A stretch of DNA of 64,000 nt, taken from NCBI GenBank assembly GCA_963744935.1, contig CAVUVM010000001.1:248001-312000 (forward strand), in the 5' to 3' direction. Position 1 is the stretch's first letter. The number at the start of each line of letters is the position of its first letter. Below the pieces are notes generated by a model. It did no database searches and had not been told where the DNA came from. It saw nothing but the letters and a program-made list of their open reading frames with translations. Of the stretch, positions 1 through 8,157 are shown piece by piece. This stretch comes from Bog-473 sp963744935. Lineage in GTDB: Bacteria > Actinomycetota > Acidimicrobiia > Acidimicrobiales > RAAP-2. The position numbers and the translations under genes were made by a program.

Positions 1-629
1 TCGGTCGTCCCCGTCATCTCGCGCAACGGTCGTACGTCGACGCCGGGCGTGTGCATGTCGAGGATGAACGCCGTGATTCCGCCGGCCCCGTCCACGGGCT
101 CGGTCCGCGCCAGGAGGTATCCGTAGTCGGACCACTGGGCCCACGTGCTCCACACCTTCTGGCCGACGATGACGTAGCCGTCGCCATCCCTCGTGCCCCT
201 GGTCAACAGGGCGGTGAGGTCGCTGCCGGCGTCCGGCTCGCTGAACAGCTGGGTCCAGATATGATCGCCGCGCGCCATCGGGGGCAGATAGGCGGCACGT
301 TGCTCCTCCGTCCCGAAGTGCTTGAGGGCGCCCGCCACGAGGGGGTTCCCGAGGACGGCCGGGATCCCTGCCGCGGCAAGCTCCTGCTCCAAGATGCGCT
401 GTTCGAAGGGGTCCCCGTGCTCGGTCCGGAAGCGGTCCGACACGTACCCCGCGTCGTACACGGCGCGCACGTAGGCGCGCAGCGCCTCGACGTCCTCGGC
501 CCTGTCGGGTACCCGCAGGCCGGAGCGCTGCTTCCACTCCAGCACCGGCTTGTGCTCGACGATAAACGCTCGCAGGGCGGCGCGATAGCCGTCGTAGTCG
601 GTCGGTATGGCAGGGACGATCACATCCAT
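1..629 (-). CDS. acyl-CoA dehydrogenase, N-terminal part (cut by window edge)
   Basis: Flavin-dependent alpha,beta-desaturation of an acyl-CoA thioester in the cytoplasm. The minus-strand reading from the ATG at 629 gives about 209 residues with the family pattern: a helical N-domain, then the beta-barrel segment containing WTQLFSEPDAGSDLTAL and GQKVWSTWAQWSDYG, which line the flavin and acyl-CoA sites. The C-terminal half with the catalytic base lies before position 1. It starts 4 nt after the stop of the next acyl-CoA dehydrogenase gene, so the two are very likely cotranscribed and may form an alpha2beta2 heterotetramer, as known for mycobacterial sterol side-chain FadE pairs. Substrate is not readable from the sequence. 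Confidence 0.9.
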   Translation of the reverse strand, partial: MDVIVPAIPTDYDGYRAALRAFIVEHKPVLEWKQRSGLRVPDRAEDVEALRAYVRAVYDAGYVSDRFRTEHGDPFEQRILEQELAAAGIPAVLGNPLVAGALKHFGTEEQRAAYLPPMARGDHIWTQLFSEPDAGSDLTALLTRGTRDGDGYVIVGQKVWSTWAQWSDYGYLLARTEPVDGAGGITAFILDMHTPGVDVRPLREMTGTT

Positions 630-633
630 GTCC

Positions 634-1773
634 TCAGGCTCCGTCTCCGTCGATGGCGCCCTCGGTGAGGGCCAGCAGGCGCTCCCGGTGCCAGGCACCG
701 TCGCCGTATTGCACCTGGTTCACCTTGGCCCGGCGCGCGAACAAATGGGCATCGTGCTCCCACGTGAACCCAATCCCACCGTGGAGCTGAATGGCCTCGC
801 CGCAGAGCCATGCGAACGCGTCGTCGACGTAGCCGCCGGCGGTGGCGACCGCCTCTGGGGCATCCTCGAGTCCGTCCCCCAGAGCGAGCGCGGCGTACTC
901 GCTGGCGACGCGCATCGACTCGAGCGTCACGTGCAGGTCGGCCAATCGGTGTTTGATGGCCTGGAAGCTCCCGATCGTCCGGCCGAACTGCACACGCTTC
1001 TTGGCATATGCCACCGTCTCTTCGAAGACGGCCTCGGCCGCCCCAACCGATTCGGCCGACTGGAGCACCGTCGACACCGCAAGACAGCGCTCGACGACGG
1101 CCCGGCCGCCGGTCACCTCGTCGTCATCTTTCACTCCGACGCCGTCAAAGCACACCTCGTCGAAACGCCGGGTGAGGTCCATCCCGGTCAACGTGCGCGT
1201 CGCCAAGCCGGTTGCGGGCGGAGTCACCACGAACGTGTGCAGCTCGTCTGCGCTGTCGGCGGCCACGACCATCAGGAGATCGGCGTTGTGCGCTGCATGC
1301 ACGTACCGGGCCACCCCGTCCAGCCGCCATCCACCTCCGTCCCGCACGGCGCGCACCTCGACGGCGTCGGGCTCCGGGGACCCGTCGCCGCTGAGGCACC
1401 AGGCTGCGGTTCCATCACCTCTGGCGATGCGGGGCAGGTGTTCCTTGCCCTGCTCGGTGGTGCCGAAGCGAGCGATCACGTCGGCCACCGCGTTGCACGG
1501 GACGAACGGCCCCGGGTTGAGGGCGCGGCCCAGCTCCTCGGCGAGGACGACGAGATCGACCAGCGGCTGTTCGCTGACGCTGCCACCCTCGAGCTCCGAT
1601 GGCACCAACATCGCGGTCCACCCCAGCTCGGCGCCGCGCCGCCACACGTCGGGATCGAAGACGTCAGGCTCTTCGATCAACCGCCGCACGTCGGCGACCG
1701 ATTGGTGCTCGTCGAGGAAGCGACGCGTCGTGCTGCGCAGCAGATCTTGATCCTCGCCGAAGCCGAAGTCCAT
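634..1773 (-). CDS. acyl-CoA dehydrogenase, FadE-like, probable partner subunit
   Basis: 379 residues, full family length. Visible signatures are YAKKRVQFGRTIGSFQAIKH (the C-terminal helical-domain motif) and QLHGGIGFTWEHDAHLFARR. In the second motif the place where many family members have the catalytic glutamate (EYPVE-R) reads EHDAH-L, so this subunit appears to lack the usual base there. This is a known feature of one subunit in heterotetrameric steroid-type FadE enzymes, so I infer that the neighbouring gene at 1-629 supplies catalysis or vice versa. The ATG at 1773 is preceded by a GGAAGGGAG ribosome site. The gene sits 29 nt after the acyl-CoA ligase gene in the same direction. Confidence 0.9.
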   Translation of the reverse strand: MDFGFGEDQDLLRSTTRRFLDEHQSVADVRRLIEEPDVFDPDVWRRGAELGWTAMLVPSELEGGSVSEQPLVDLVVLAEELGRALNPGPFVPCNAVADVIARFGTTEQGKEHLPRIARGDGTAAWCLSGDGSPEPDAVEVRAVRDGGGWRLDGVARYVHAAHNADLLMVVAADSADELHTFVVTPPATGLATRTLTGMDLTRRFDEVCFDGVGVKDDDEVTGGRAVVERCLAVSTVLQSAESVGAAEAVFEETVAYAKKRVQFGRTIGSFQAIKHRLADLHVTLESMRVASEYAALALGDGLEDAPEAVATAGGYVDDAFAWLCGEAIQLHGGIGFTWEHDAHLFARRAKVNQVQYGDGAWHRERLLALTEGAIDGDGA

Positions 1774-1802
1774 CTCGTGACGCTCCCTTCCGCGGTTCGG
1801 GC

Positions 1803-3377
1803 TCAGACGTTGCGCTCAGCGCTGACCCAGTACTCGTCACGCAAGAGGCGCTTGAAGATCTTGCCCGCATCGGTCCTGGGCAGATGGTCCCGGAAGTCCA
1901 CGCTGCGTGGGCACTTGTAGCGGGCGATCTGCTCCCGGCAGAGCGCGATGAGCTCGGCGGAGAGCTCGTCGCTCGGCTCGACGCCGTCGATCAGCTCGAC
2001 GACGGCCTTGACCTGCTCACCCCATTCGGTGTCCGGGATCCCGATCACGGCGACGTCGCCGACCATCGGGTGTGCGGAGAGCACGCCCTCGACCTCGGCG
2101 GGGTAGATGTTGACGCCGCCGCTGATGATCATGTCCTTGGCACGGTCGCGGATGAAGAGGTAGCCGTCCTCGTCGAGGTAGCCGACGTCACCCAGGGTGA
2201 AGGCGCTGCCGCGTTTGACGGACTCTGTCAGAGTCGGGTCGTCCTTGTAGGCGAAGCTGTCCCCGCCGCCGTCGGGCTCGAGGTAGACCCCGCCCAGCTC
2301 GTTGGGCGGCACCTCGTTCCCGTCCTCGTCGAGGATCTTTACGTTCATGCCCTTCACCGAGCGTCCCACCGTGCCCGGCCTCTCGAGCCATCGGTACGGC
2401 TTGGCGATGGTCGCCGCGCCCTCCATGCCGCCGTAGGTCTCCCAGATCACGGGTCCCCACCAGGCCATCATCTGCCGCTTGACCTCGAGCGGGCAGGGTG
2501 CCGCCGAGTGGACGATGACTTCGAGGCTGGAGTGGTCGTAGCGAGCCTTCACGTCCTCGGGGAGCCGGAGCAGACGCACGAATTGGGTCGGGACCATGTA
2601 GCCCGTCGTGACCTTGTACTCGTCGATGGCGGCAAGGGTCTGCTCGGGATCGAACTTTCCCAGGATGGCCAGGGCCTGACCGACGTTCAGGGCGCCGAAG
2701 TAGAAGCCCTGGCACCCGCCGTGGTGCATCCCAGCCGAGACGAGATGCACGCCCTCGAGCGGCTTGAACTGGAAGGCGCGACCGAAGAGCTTTGCGGCGT
2801 CGGCCGCCACGGTGGGGTCGATCCTGCGGGACGGGCGGGCCCGGATGACGGCTTTGGGCTGCCCGGTCGTGCCCGAGGAATACGAGATCGGCAGGCCGAG
2901 CTCGCGATCGGGCGGCTCGGTGGTGGGCTGACCCTCCACGAGCAACGCAGCGGGCATCCATCCCGGGATGTCGCCACCGACCGAGACCCGTAGCTTGATC
3001 GACCCCGTGCCCGACAGGTGCTCGACGCGCTCGGCGAAGTCGGCGTGCAGGACGATGCCAGCCGCGTCGGAGTGGTCGACGATCCGCTGGATCTCTGCAC
3101 CGGAGAGCGCCGGGTTCAGTGCGATCGACTGGTAGCCGCCCTCGTTCGCAGCCAATTGCCACACCACGATGTCGACGTCGTTGGGCAGCGCGTAGGCGAA
3201 GATGTCACCGGCCACGAGACCGTGAGCCCTCAGGCCATGCACCACCTGGTGGGCGCGCCCGGCCAGCTCGGAAAAGCTCAGCGTGACGCCCGACGGGGAG
3301 GCCACCACAGCGGCTTGATCAGGATGTTCCTTGGCAATATGCCACACGCCGAGCGGCCGGTCCCAGGGGTGCTTCAT
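1803..3377 (-). CDS. AMP-forming acyl-CoA synthetase (FadD-like)
   Basis: ATP-dependent activation of a carboxylic acid to its CoA thioester through an acyl-adenylate; the entry step for the downstream beta-oxidation-type genes. 524 residues from the ATG at 3377. Adenylation motifs are present: YSSGTTGQPK (P-loop-like A3), WETYGGMEG, then YLDEDGYLFIRDRAKDMIISGG (hinge and A8 region) and the C-terminal lysine in TDAGKIFKR. An upstream in-frame extension to 3539 exists but overlaps the divergent HAD gene and carries no family similarity, so I chose 3377. TATACT lies about 10 nt before the ATG, suggesting a leaderless or nearly leaderless mRNA. It heads the operon with the two acyl-CoA dehydrogenases. 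Confidence 0.92.
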   Translation of the reverse strand: MKHPWDRPLGVWHIAKEHPDQAAVVASPSGVTLSFSELAGRAHQVVHGLRAHGLVAGDIFAYALPNDVDIVVWQLAANEGGYQSIALNPALSGAEIQRIVDHSDAAGIVLHADFAERVEHLSGTGSIKLRVSVGGDIPGWMPAALLVEGQPTTEPPDRELGLPISYSSGTTGQPKAVIRARPSRRIDPTVAADAAKLFGRAFQFKPLEGVHLVSAGMHHGGCQGFYFGALNVGQALAILGKFDPEQTLAAIDEYKVTTGYMVPTQFVRLLRLPEDVKARYDHSSLEVIVHSAAPCPLEVKRQMMAWWGPVIWETYGGMEGAATIAKPYRWLERPGTVGRSVKGMNVKILDEDGNEVPPNELGGVYLEPDGGGDSFAYKDDPTLTESVKRGSAFTLGDVGYLDEDGYLFIRDRAKDMIISGGVNIYPAEVEGVLSAHPMVGDVAVIGIPDTEWGEQVKAVVELIDGVEPSDELSAELIALCREQIARYKCPRSVDFRDHLPRTDAGKIFKRLLRDEYWVSAERNV

Positions 3378-3420
3378 GACGAAATAGAGTATACCAATAA
3401 TGGAATTTGCCAATGGCAAC
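3378..3420. promoter_or_regulatory. divergent promoter/operator between CoA ligase and HAD gene
   Basis: On the minus strand, TATACTCT lies just before the ligase ATG; it looks like a -10 box and also contains the ACTCT motif (3386-3390) found in three other intergenic regions of the cluster. GTATAC at 3389-3394 is a 6-bp palindrome. A separate perfect inverted repeat TTGCC-AAT-GGCAA occupies 3407-3419, inside the first codons of the HAD gene if that gene starts at 3400. Promoter and operator roles are inference. Confidence 0.4.
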
Positions 3421-3891
3421 CGGGGTGGCAAATCTGCGGTGGCGCCGTGGCCGGTCGACGTGTGTTGGGTCTTCGACGTGGACGGCTGCCTGGTCGATTC
3501 GCTCACCGGTACCTCGCTGCGTCCCGGCGCGCGCGACATCGTGACGCGCCTCGCGGCACAGGCTCGCGTCCTCCTCTGGAGTGCCGGCGGCGGCGACTAC
3601 GCGCTGGCCCGGGCGGTGCAATTCGGGATCGCTGAGTACTTCGATGGCTTTTACCCGAAGGAGGGGCGTGATGAGACGGGCCACTACTCGACGTCGCACC
3701 TCCCCACCGCTCCTGGCCGCACCGTCTTCGTCGACGACCGACCCGAGGACCTCGCCGAGAGCCTGGAGGTGCTCGCCGTGTCGCCCTACCTGGCGGACGA
3801 CCCGCACGACCGGGCGCTGGAGACCGTCGCGCGCTGCGCTGGGCTCGAGTTGTTCGGCACCGGTGTGCGGAGCGGCGGACTCGGGGTCTAG
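3400..3891 (+). CDS. HAD-superfamily hydrolase (phosphatase-like)
   Basis: 163 residues. HAD motif I is VFDVDGCLVD (nucleophile Asp and general acid Asp), motif II is the serine in VLLWSAGG, and motif IV is VFVDDRPED with the metal-binding acidic pair. The fold is short with little cap domain, resembling NIF/FCP-like or small HAD phosphatases; the substrate is unknown. ATG 3400 lies only 22 nt from the divergent ligase start; a GTG at 3439 is an alternative start that would begin closer to motif I and leave a larger intergenic promoter. It is transcribed toward the crotonase gene, convergent with it, and has no obvious functional tie to acyl-CoA metabolism. Confidence 0.75.
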   Translation: MEFANGNRGGKSAVAPWPVDVCWVFDVDGCLVDSLTGTSLRPGARDIVTRLAAQARVLLWSAGGGDYALARAVQFGIAEYFDGFYPKEGRDETGHYSTSHLPTAPGRTVFVDDRPEDLAESLEVLAVSPYLADDPHDRALETVARCAGLELFGTGVRSGGLGV

Positions 3892-3941
3892 GCCGCCGCG
3901 TCGGCGCGGGCGAACAGGGGGGGCCGGTCGACCTTGTAGCC

Positions 3942-4877
3942 CTATGGCGCGATCTCGTCCACGAGCCCCCACGCATGGGCGGTCGCCGCATCGATGGTAC
4001 GGCCCGAGAAGGCGAGCCAGGCGGTGCGCAATCTGCCGATGCGCCGGGGCAGGCTCACCGTCCCTCCCGCACCGGGCACCAGGCCGAGGCCGATCTCTGG
4101 GAGCGCGATCTGCGTGTCCGGCGCCGCCACCACCGTGCCGGTGAAGGCCGCCAGTTCGATCCCCGACCCGACCGTCGCACCGTGTACGTAGCTGACGCTC
4201 GCCTTGGGCAGACGGGCCAGCGCCCTCGCCACGCTGCGCTCGAGCCGGATGAGGTGCGCGCTGGCCGGGTCCGACCGCGAGCCGAACTCGTCGAGATCGC
4301 CTCCGGCGCAGAACGCCCTGCCCTCGCCGCGCAACTCGACGCGGGTGATGCCCGGGTCGGCCGAGGCCAGGGTGAGCGCCTCGACCAGCTCGTCACGCAT
4401 CTGCGCGTCCAGCGCGTTCAGGCGTTGCGGCCTGCTCAACGTGATCCCCAGCACGGCTCCGTCGCGCTGCACGCGCACGCGTGGGCCGGGGTCACGCTCG
4501 CTCCGGGCGGGATTCGCCTGGCGCCAGGCGGCGAACTCGGGACCCGCCTGCAGCACTGAGTACGCGGCGGACTCTGCCACCAACCCGTCCCCCACCGAGA
4601 GTCGTGCCTGGCCGCGCAGCAACAGAGCCAGCGTGGCTCCGGTGATGGGGTGCTGGTCGAGATTCGCCTCGATGTCGGCCACGACAGGGTCGTCCTCGTC
4701 GACGACCACGTCGCACAGGGCCAGCCATCCCTCGTCCACCACGCCGTCGGCCACGCCGACGACAACGAAGGGCAGACTGGCCAATCGGTCTTCGGGCACC
4801 TCCCCCGGCGGTGGGAGCTTGTCGTGCAGGGAGACCTGCACGGCCCCATCACGCTCGGGGGCGAAGTCGCTCCGCAA
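3942..4877 (-). CDS. enoyl-CoA hydratase/isomerase with degenerate N-terminal crotonase-like domain
   Basis: 311 residues from a TTG at 4877. Residues from about 120 onward form a normal crotonase domain: LSRPQRLNALDAQMRDEL, GRAFCAGGDLDEFG (first oxyanion-hole strand), VHGATVGSGIELAAFTG (second oxyanion-hole glycine) and LPEIGLGLVPGAGGT. The first 115 residues (LPFVVVGVADG, CDVVVDEDD, ESAAYSVLQAG) resemble a decayed crotonase half-domain, so the protein may be an internal fusion. No ATG or GTG start is visible: the frame is open upstream only to about 4922, with candidate CTG or ATT codons, so the true N terminus may be a few residues longer (sequence PQLISADALLDEL). It is divergent from the CoA-transferase at 4939, and both lack typical architecture. 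Confidence 0.8.
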   Translation of the reverse strand: MRSDFAPERDGAVQVSLHDKLPPPGEVPEDRLASLPFVVVGVADGVVDEGWLALCDVVVDEDDPVVADIEANLDQHPITGATLALLLRGQARLSVGDGLVAESAAYSVLQAGPEFAAWRQANPARSERDPGPRVRVQRDGAVLGITLSRPQRLNALDAQMRDELVEALTLASADPGITRVELRGEGRAFCAGGDLDEFGSRSDPASAHLIRLERSVARALARLPKASVSYVHGATVGSGIELAAFTGTVVAAPDTQIALPEIGLGLVPGAGGTVSLPRRIGRLRTAWLAFSGRTIDAATAHAWGLVDEIAP

Positions 4878-4938
4878 CTCGTCGAGGAGCGCGTCGGCGC
4901 TGATCAGCTGAGGAATCGCGAGACGTTACCCTGCCCCC

Positions 4939-6117
4939 ATGTCGGACTCCTCGCTGCAGCGCTGGGCGGCGAGTGGCGCCATGGCCCTGACCGGGCTCCC
5001 CGACCACCCGTTGGGTCCGCCCGACGGCCTGGTGGAGGGGATCGATCACCTCGCGCGGTCGTTCCCCGGACTGGACGGATTGACGCTCCTCGCTGAGCGC
5101 GCCGCGTTGATGGGGCTGTGGCGGCGGGGCGCTGTGAGCTGCGGGGGGACCTGTCGGCTCCTCCCTTCTGCCGACGGCTTCATGGCCGTGTCGCTCCCGC
5201 GCCCCGAAGACATGGAGGCGGTTCCTGCGTGGCTCGAGCTCGATGTCACGCCAAGTTCGGTCCCGGCCGCGTGGGCTGCGGTCGCCTCGAACCTTCGTGA
5301 CGGCGATCCCATCTTCCTCCTGGAGCGGGCCGAGCTGCTCGGGCTGCCGGTGGCCATGGTCGGCGAGTCCGCCGGGCGGATCGGTGTTCAGAGGTCGTCC
5401 CTCGGCGATGCACCACCTCGGCCCGACACCATGGGACTGGTCGTCGTCGACCTGTCGGCGCTGTGGGCGGGTCCTCTGTGTGGCGACCTCCTCGCCTCTG
5501 GGGGCGCGACGGTGCTCAAGGTCGAGTCGTCACAGCGTCCGGACGGGGCGCGCCGCGGCCCCCAGGAGTTCTTCGACCTGTTGAACGGACGGAAACGATC
5601 CGTTGCGCTCGATTTCAAGGATCGTGACGGTGTCCGGATCCTGCACGACCTCGTGCGGCGGGCCGACGTCGTGATCGAAGCAAGCCGTCCGCGCGCGCTG
5701 AGGCAACTGGGGCTCGATGGTCCCGAGCTGGTGCGCAACGGCGGTCCCCGCATCTGGGTCTCCATCACCGGCTACGGCCGCGCCTCCAACCGGGTGGCGT
5801 TCGGTGACGACGCCGCGGCTGCAGGCGGGTTGGTGGTCTGGAAGGACCAGGTCCCCCTGTTCTGCGCCGACGCCCTGGCTGACCCAGTCACCGGCCTGAC
5901 GGCGGCAGACGCCTGCGTGCAGGCGCTCGCAGCAGGCGGTCGCTGGCTCCTCGACGTATCGATGGCGGCCGTGAGCGCGGCGCTGACCGGCCCGACGCTT
6001 CATGCTCCTCCCGATCTCGCGGTGGCCCACCCCCGGTCGCGCCCGGCCGTTGCCAGCGCGCCTGCGCTGGGGTCCGACACCGCGCGCACTCTCTCGGAAC
6101 TGGGCATCGACCCCTGA
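4939..6117 (+). CDS. CaiB/BaiF family III CoA-transferase, apparently permuted
   Basis: 392 residues. Residues about 165-390 carry the usual N-terminal lobe of family III CoA-transferases: LVVVDLSALWAGPLCGDLLA, GGATVLKVES, LNGRKRSVALDFKDRDG, WVSITGYGR and FGDDAAAAGGL, where the aspartate is the probable acyl-accepting residue. In normal members this lobe begins at residue 1. Here it is preceded by about 160 residues (CRLLPSADGFMAVSLPRPED, LLERAELLGLPVAMV) that resemble the C-terminal lobe, and the protein ends soon after the N-lobe, as expected for a circular permutation. Substrate unknown. It is divergent from the two-domain crotonase and convergent with the P450. Confidence 0.75.
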   Translation: MSDSSLQRWAASGAMALTGLPDHPLGPPDGLVEGIDHLARSFPGLDGLTLLAERAALMGLWRRGAVSCGGTCRLLPSADGFMAVSLPRPEDMEAVPAWLELDVTPSSVPAAWAAVASNLRDGDPIFLLERAELLGLPVAMVGESAGRIGVQRSSLGDAPPRPDTMGLVVVDLSALWAGPLCGDLLASGGATVLKVESSQRPDGARRGPQEFFDLLNGRKRSVALDFKDRDGVRILHDLVRRADVVIEASRPRALRQLGLDGPELVRNGGPRIWVSITGYGRASNRVAFGDDAAAAGGLVVWKDQVPLFCADALADPVTGLTAADACVQALAAGGRWLLDVSMAAVSAALTGPTLHAPPDLAVAHPRSRPAVASAPALGSDTARTLSELGIDP

Positions 6118-6150
6118 CCGGCAACGGATTGCGCCAGCGCTGTGAGAGAT

Positions 6151-7359
6151 CTAGGACACCACGACGACCGGCAGCGACTCCCATCCGCGGACCGTCGAGG
6201 TGTGCGCCTGAACGGCATGTTCCCAATCGACCTCCCAGGTCGGGAATCTGACCAGGACCTCTTCCAAGGCGATGCGTCCCTCGAGCCGGGCCAGATGGCT
6301 CCCGAGGCAGAAATGGATCCCGTACCCGAAAGCCAAGTGCTGCTGGATGGTGCGGTGAATGTCGAAGCGGTCCGGGTCAGGGAACTTCCTCTCGTCCCGA
6401 TTCGCCGCGGCGCTCATCAACAGCAGCACGCTTCCTTCGGGCACCTGGCGTGCGTGGTGCTCGACGTCCCGCGTGACAAATCGGGCCTGAACCGGTGAGG
6501 GAGATTCGTAGCGCAACAGCTCCTCGATTGCACCCGGAATCAACCCCGGATCGCCCACGAGCTCGGCGCGCTGATCGGGGTGCTCGGCGAGCACTTTTCC
6601 CGCCCACCCGATGAGCCGTGTCGTGGTCTCGTTCCCAGCGGCGGCGAGAAGCCCTATGTAATTGAGAATCTCCTCACGACTCAGCTTTCTGACAGTCCCG
6701 TCACCGTCTTCAACCTCCGCGTTGAGAAGATCGGTCATGAGATCGTCGGATGGGTGACGGGCTCGCCAGTCGATGTACGCTCCGAAATCACTGCCGTCGA
6801 GTGCGCTGAGACCTGCGCCCGTGTTGTCCGGCGCGTCTCCCTCTTCGAGCCGCATCGCTTCGTCCATACGATCACGTATGGCGACCTGATCCTCCTCGGG
6901 AACGCCGAGCAGCATGCCGATGACCCGCATCGGGAGCTCGGCGGCCAGGTCGTGGATGAAATCGAAGGCTCCCCTCTCCATCAAGGGGTCGAGCGTTCGG
7001 GCGCAGTAGGCCCGTGCCTGCGGTTCGATCTCGGCCAGCCGTCTCGGGGTGAAGACCCGACTCAGCAGTCCCCGGTGCAGATCATGCGCCGGGGGATCCT
7101 CGAACAGGATGATGCCGGGTGGGATCTCCATCCCACTCTTGATGAGCTCCAACACCGAGCCCTTGCCCGAGATGTACGTCTTCCAGTCGGCGCTGCATTC
7201 CCTGACATCGTCAAAACGGCTGAGCGCGTAGAAGTCGTGGTTTTCGTTGTAGTACAACGGCGCCTCGTCGCGCAGGCGTTTCCACACCGGGTACGGGTCG
7301 GCATCGATGGTGAAGTCGTACGGGTCGTAGTACAGCTCGCTCTCCGTGAGCTCACTCAC
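6151..7359 (-). CDS. cytochrome P450
   Basis: 402-residue soluble bacterial P450. Visible elements are the I-helix oxygen-binding motif AGNETT (241-246), the K-helix ExxR pair in EELLRY (Glu280/Arg283), and the heme-thiolate loop FGYGIHFCLGSHLAR with Cys351 as the axial ligand. GTG start at 7359 is preceded by GGAGGGA. It probably hydroxylates the hydrophobic substrate of the surrounding acyl-CoA pathway (steroid, terpenoid or similar); this is inference from context. It lies downstream of the SDR and aldehyde dehydrogenase genes in the same direction, fitting an alcohol-aldehyde-acid oxidation series. Ferredoxin and reductase partners are not in the window. Confidence 0.95.
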   Translation of the reverse strand: MSELTESELYYDPYDFTIDADPYPVWKRLRDEAPLYYNENHDFYALSRFDDVRECSADWKTYISGKGSVLELIKSGMEIPPGIILFEDPPAHDLHRGLLSRVFTPRRLAEIEPQARAYCARTLDPLMERGAFDFIHDLAAELPMRVIGMLLGVPEEDQVAIRDRMDEAMRLEEGDAPDNTGAGLSALDGSDFGAYIDWRARHPSDDLMTDLLNAEVEDGDGTVRKLSREEILNYIGLLAAAGNETTTRLIGWAGKVLAEHPDQRAELVGDPGLIPGAIEELLRYESPSPVQARFVTRDVEHHARQVPEGSVLLLMSAAANRDERKFPDPDRFDIHRTIQQHLAFGYGIHFCLGSHLARLEGRIALEEVLVRFPTWEVDWEHAVQAHTSTVRGWESLPVVVVS

Positions 7360-7383
7360 GTCCGTCCCTCCAAAGTCGTTGTG

Positions 7384-8148
7384 TCAAAAGCTGCGGCAAT
7401 AGACGGTGTCCATCTTCTGGGTGCGCGGCCGGGTCACGATGAAGAGGTGGACGTCGCCGACCGCCTGCACGTCCTGACCACCGTTGTGGCCGAACGCCTG
7501 GGACATCAAGCCGGAATTGGTCCACAGGTCGATGGCCTCCGCTCCGTGCTGGGGATCCCACTCCCAGTCCGTTGAGCCGCCGCCGCCACCGTTCGTCCCG
7601 CCCTGGATGACCGTCGTGACCCGGATGTCGTCGTCGCGCACCTCTTGCGCCAGGACGAGGGCGAACGCCTCGAGGGCTGCCTTCGTGGCGACATACATCG
7701 ACAGCATGGGAAAGGGGTGCAGCGTCGACTCGCTCGACGTGTTGACGATGTCGCCCCCGCCGGCAGCACGGAGCAGTGGGATGGCCGCCCGGCAGGTGTA
7801 CACGGGGCCGGCAAAGTTGGTGCGCATTTGCTGCTCGATATCGAGGTCGCTCAGCAGCTCGACTCGGCACGGTCTGTAGACGGCGGCATTGTTGACGAGG
7901 ATGTCGATCCGGCCGAAGCGCTCACCGATCTCGACGAAGGACCGTCCGACGCTGCTCGCGTCACCCACATCGGTGACGATGGGCACGGCCCGGGATCCCA
8001 GTTCCTTCGCAGTCCGCTCGAGGCGCTCGCCGCCCCGGGCCAGCAGCGCGACCGTGGCGCCCTCTTCCGCGAAGCGGGAGGCGACGCCGAGGCCCGAGCC
8101 GCTCGACGCGCCGGTGACGACGGCGATCTTCCCGTCGAGCGCCCCCAC
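7384..8148 (-). CDS. short-chain dehydrogenase/reductase (SDR)
   Basis: 254 residues, classical SDR. Cofactor motif TGASSGSG at 12-19, NNAA at 86-89, catalytic Ser139 in NTSSES and Tyr152/Lys156 in YVATK. It lacks a basic residue pattern that would clearly dictate NADPH, so the NAD(H)/NADP(H) choice is open. The C-terminal substrate loop has an unusual glycine run (GGTNGGGGGSTDW). GTG start at 8148 lies 9 nt after the aldehyde dehydrogenase stop and 24 nt before the P450, consistent with one operon. It likely oxidises a hydroxyl formed by the P450 or in the beta-oxidation-like series. Confidence 0.93.
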   Translation of the reverse strand: MGALDGKIAVVTGASSGSGLGVASRFAEEGATVALLARGGERLERTAKELGSRAVPIVTDVGDASSVGRSFVEIGERFGRIDILVNNAAVYRPCRVELLSDLDIEQQMRTNFAGPVYTCRAAIPLLRAAGGGDIVNTSSESTLHPFPMLSMYVATKAALEAFALVLAQEVRDDDIRVTTVIQGGTNGGGGGSTDWEWDPQHGAEAIDLWTNSGLMSQAFGHNGGQDVQAVGDVHLFIVTRPRTQKMDTVYCRSF

Positions 8149-8157
8149 GATCGTCGA

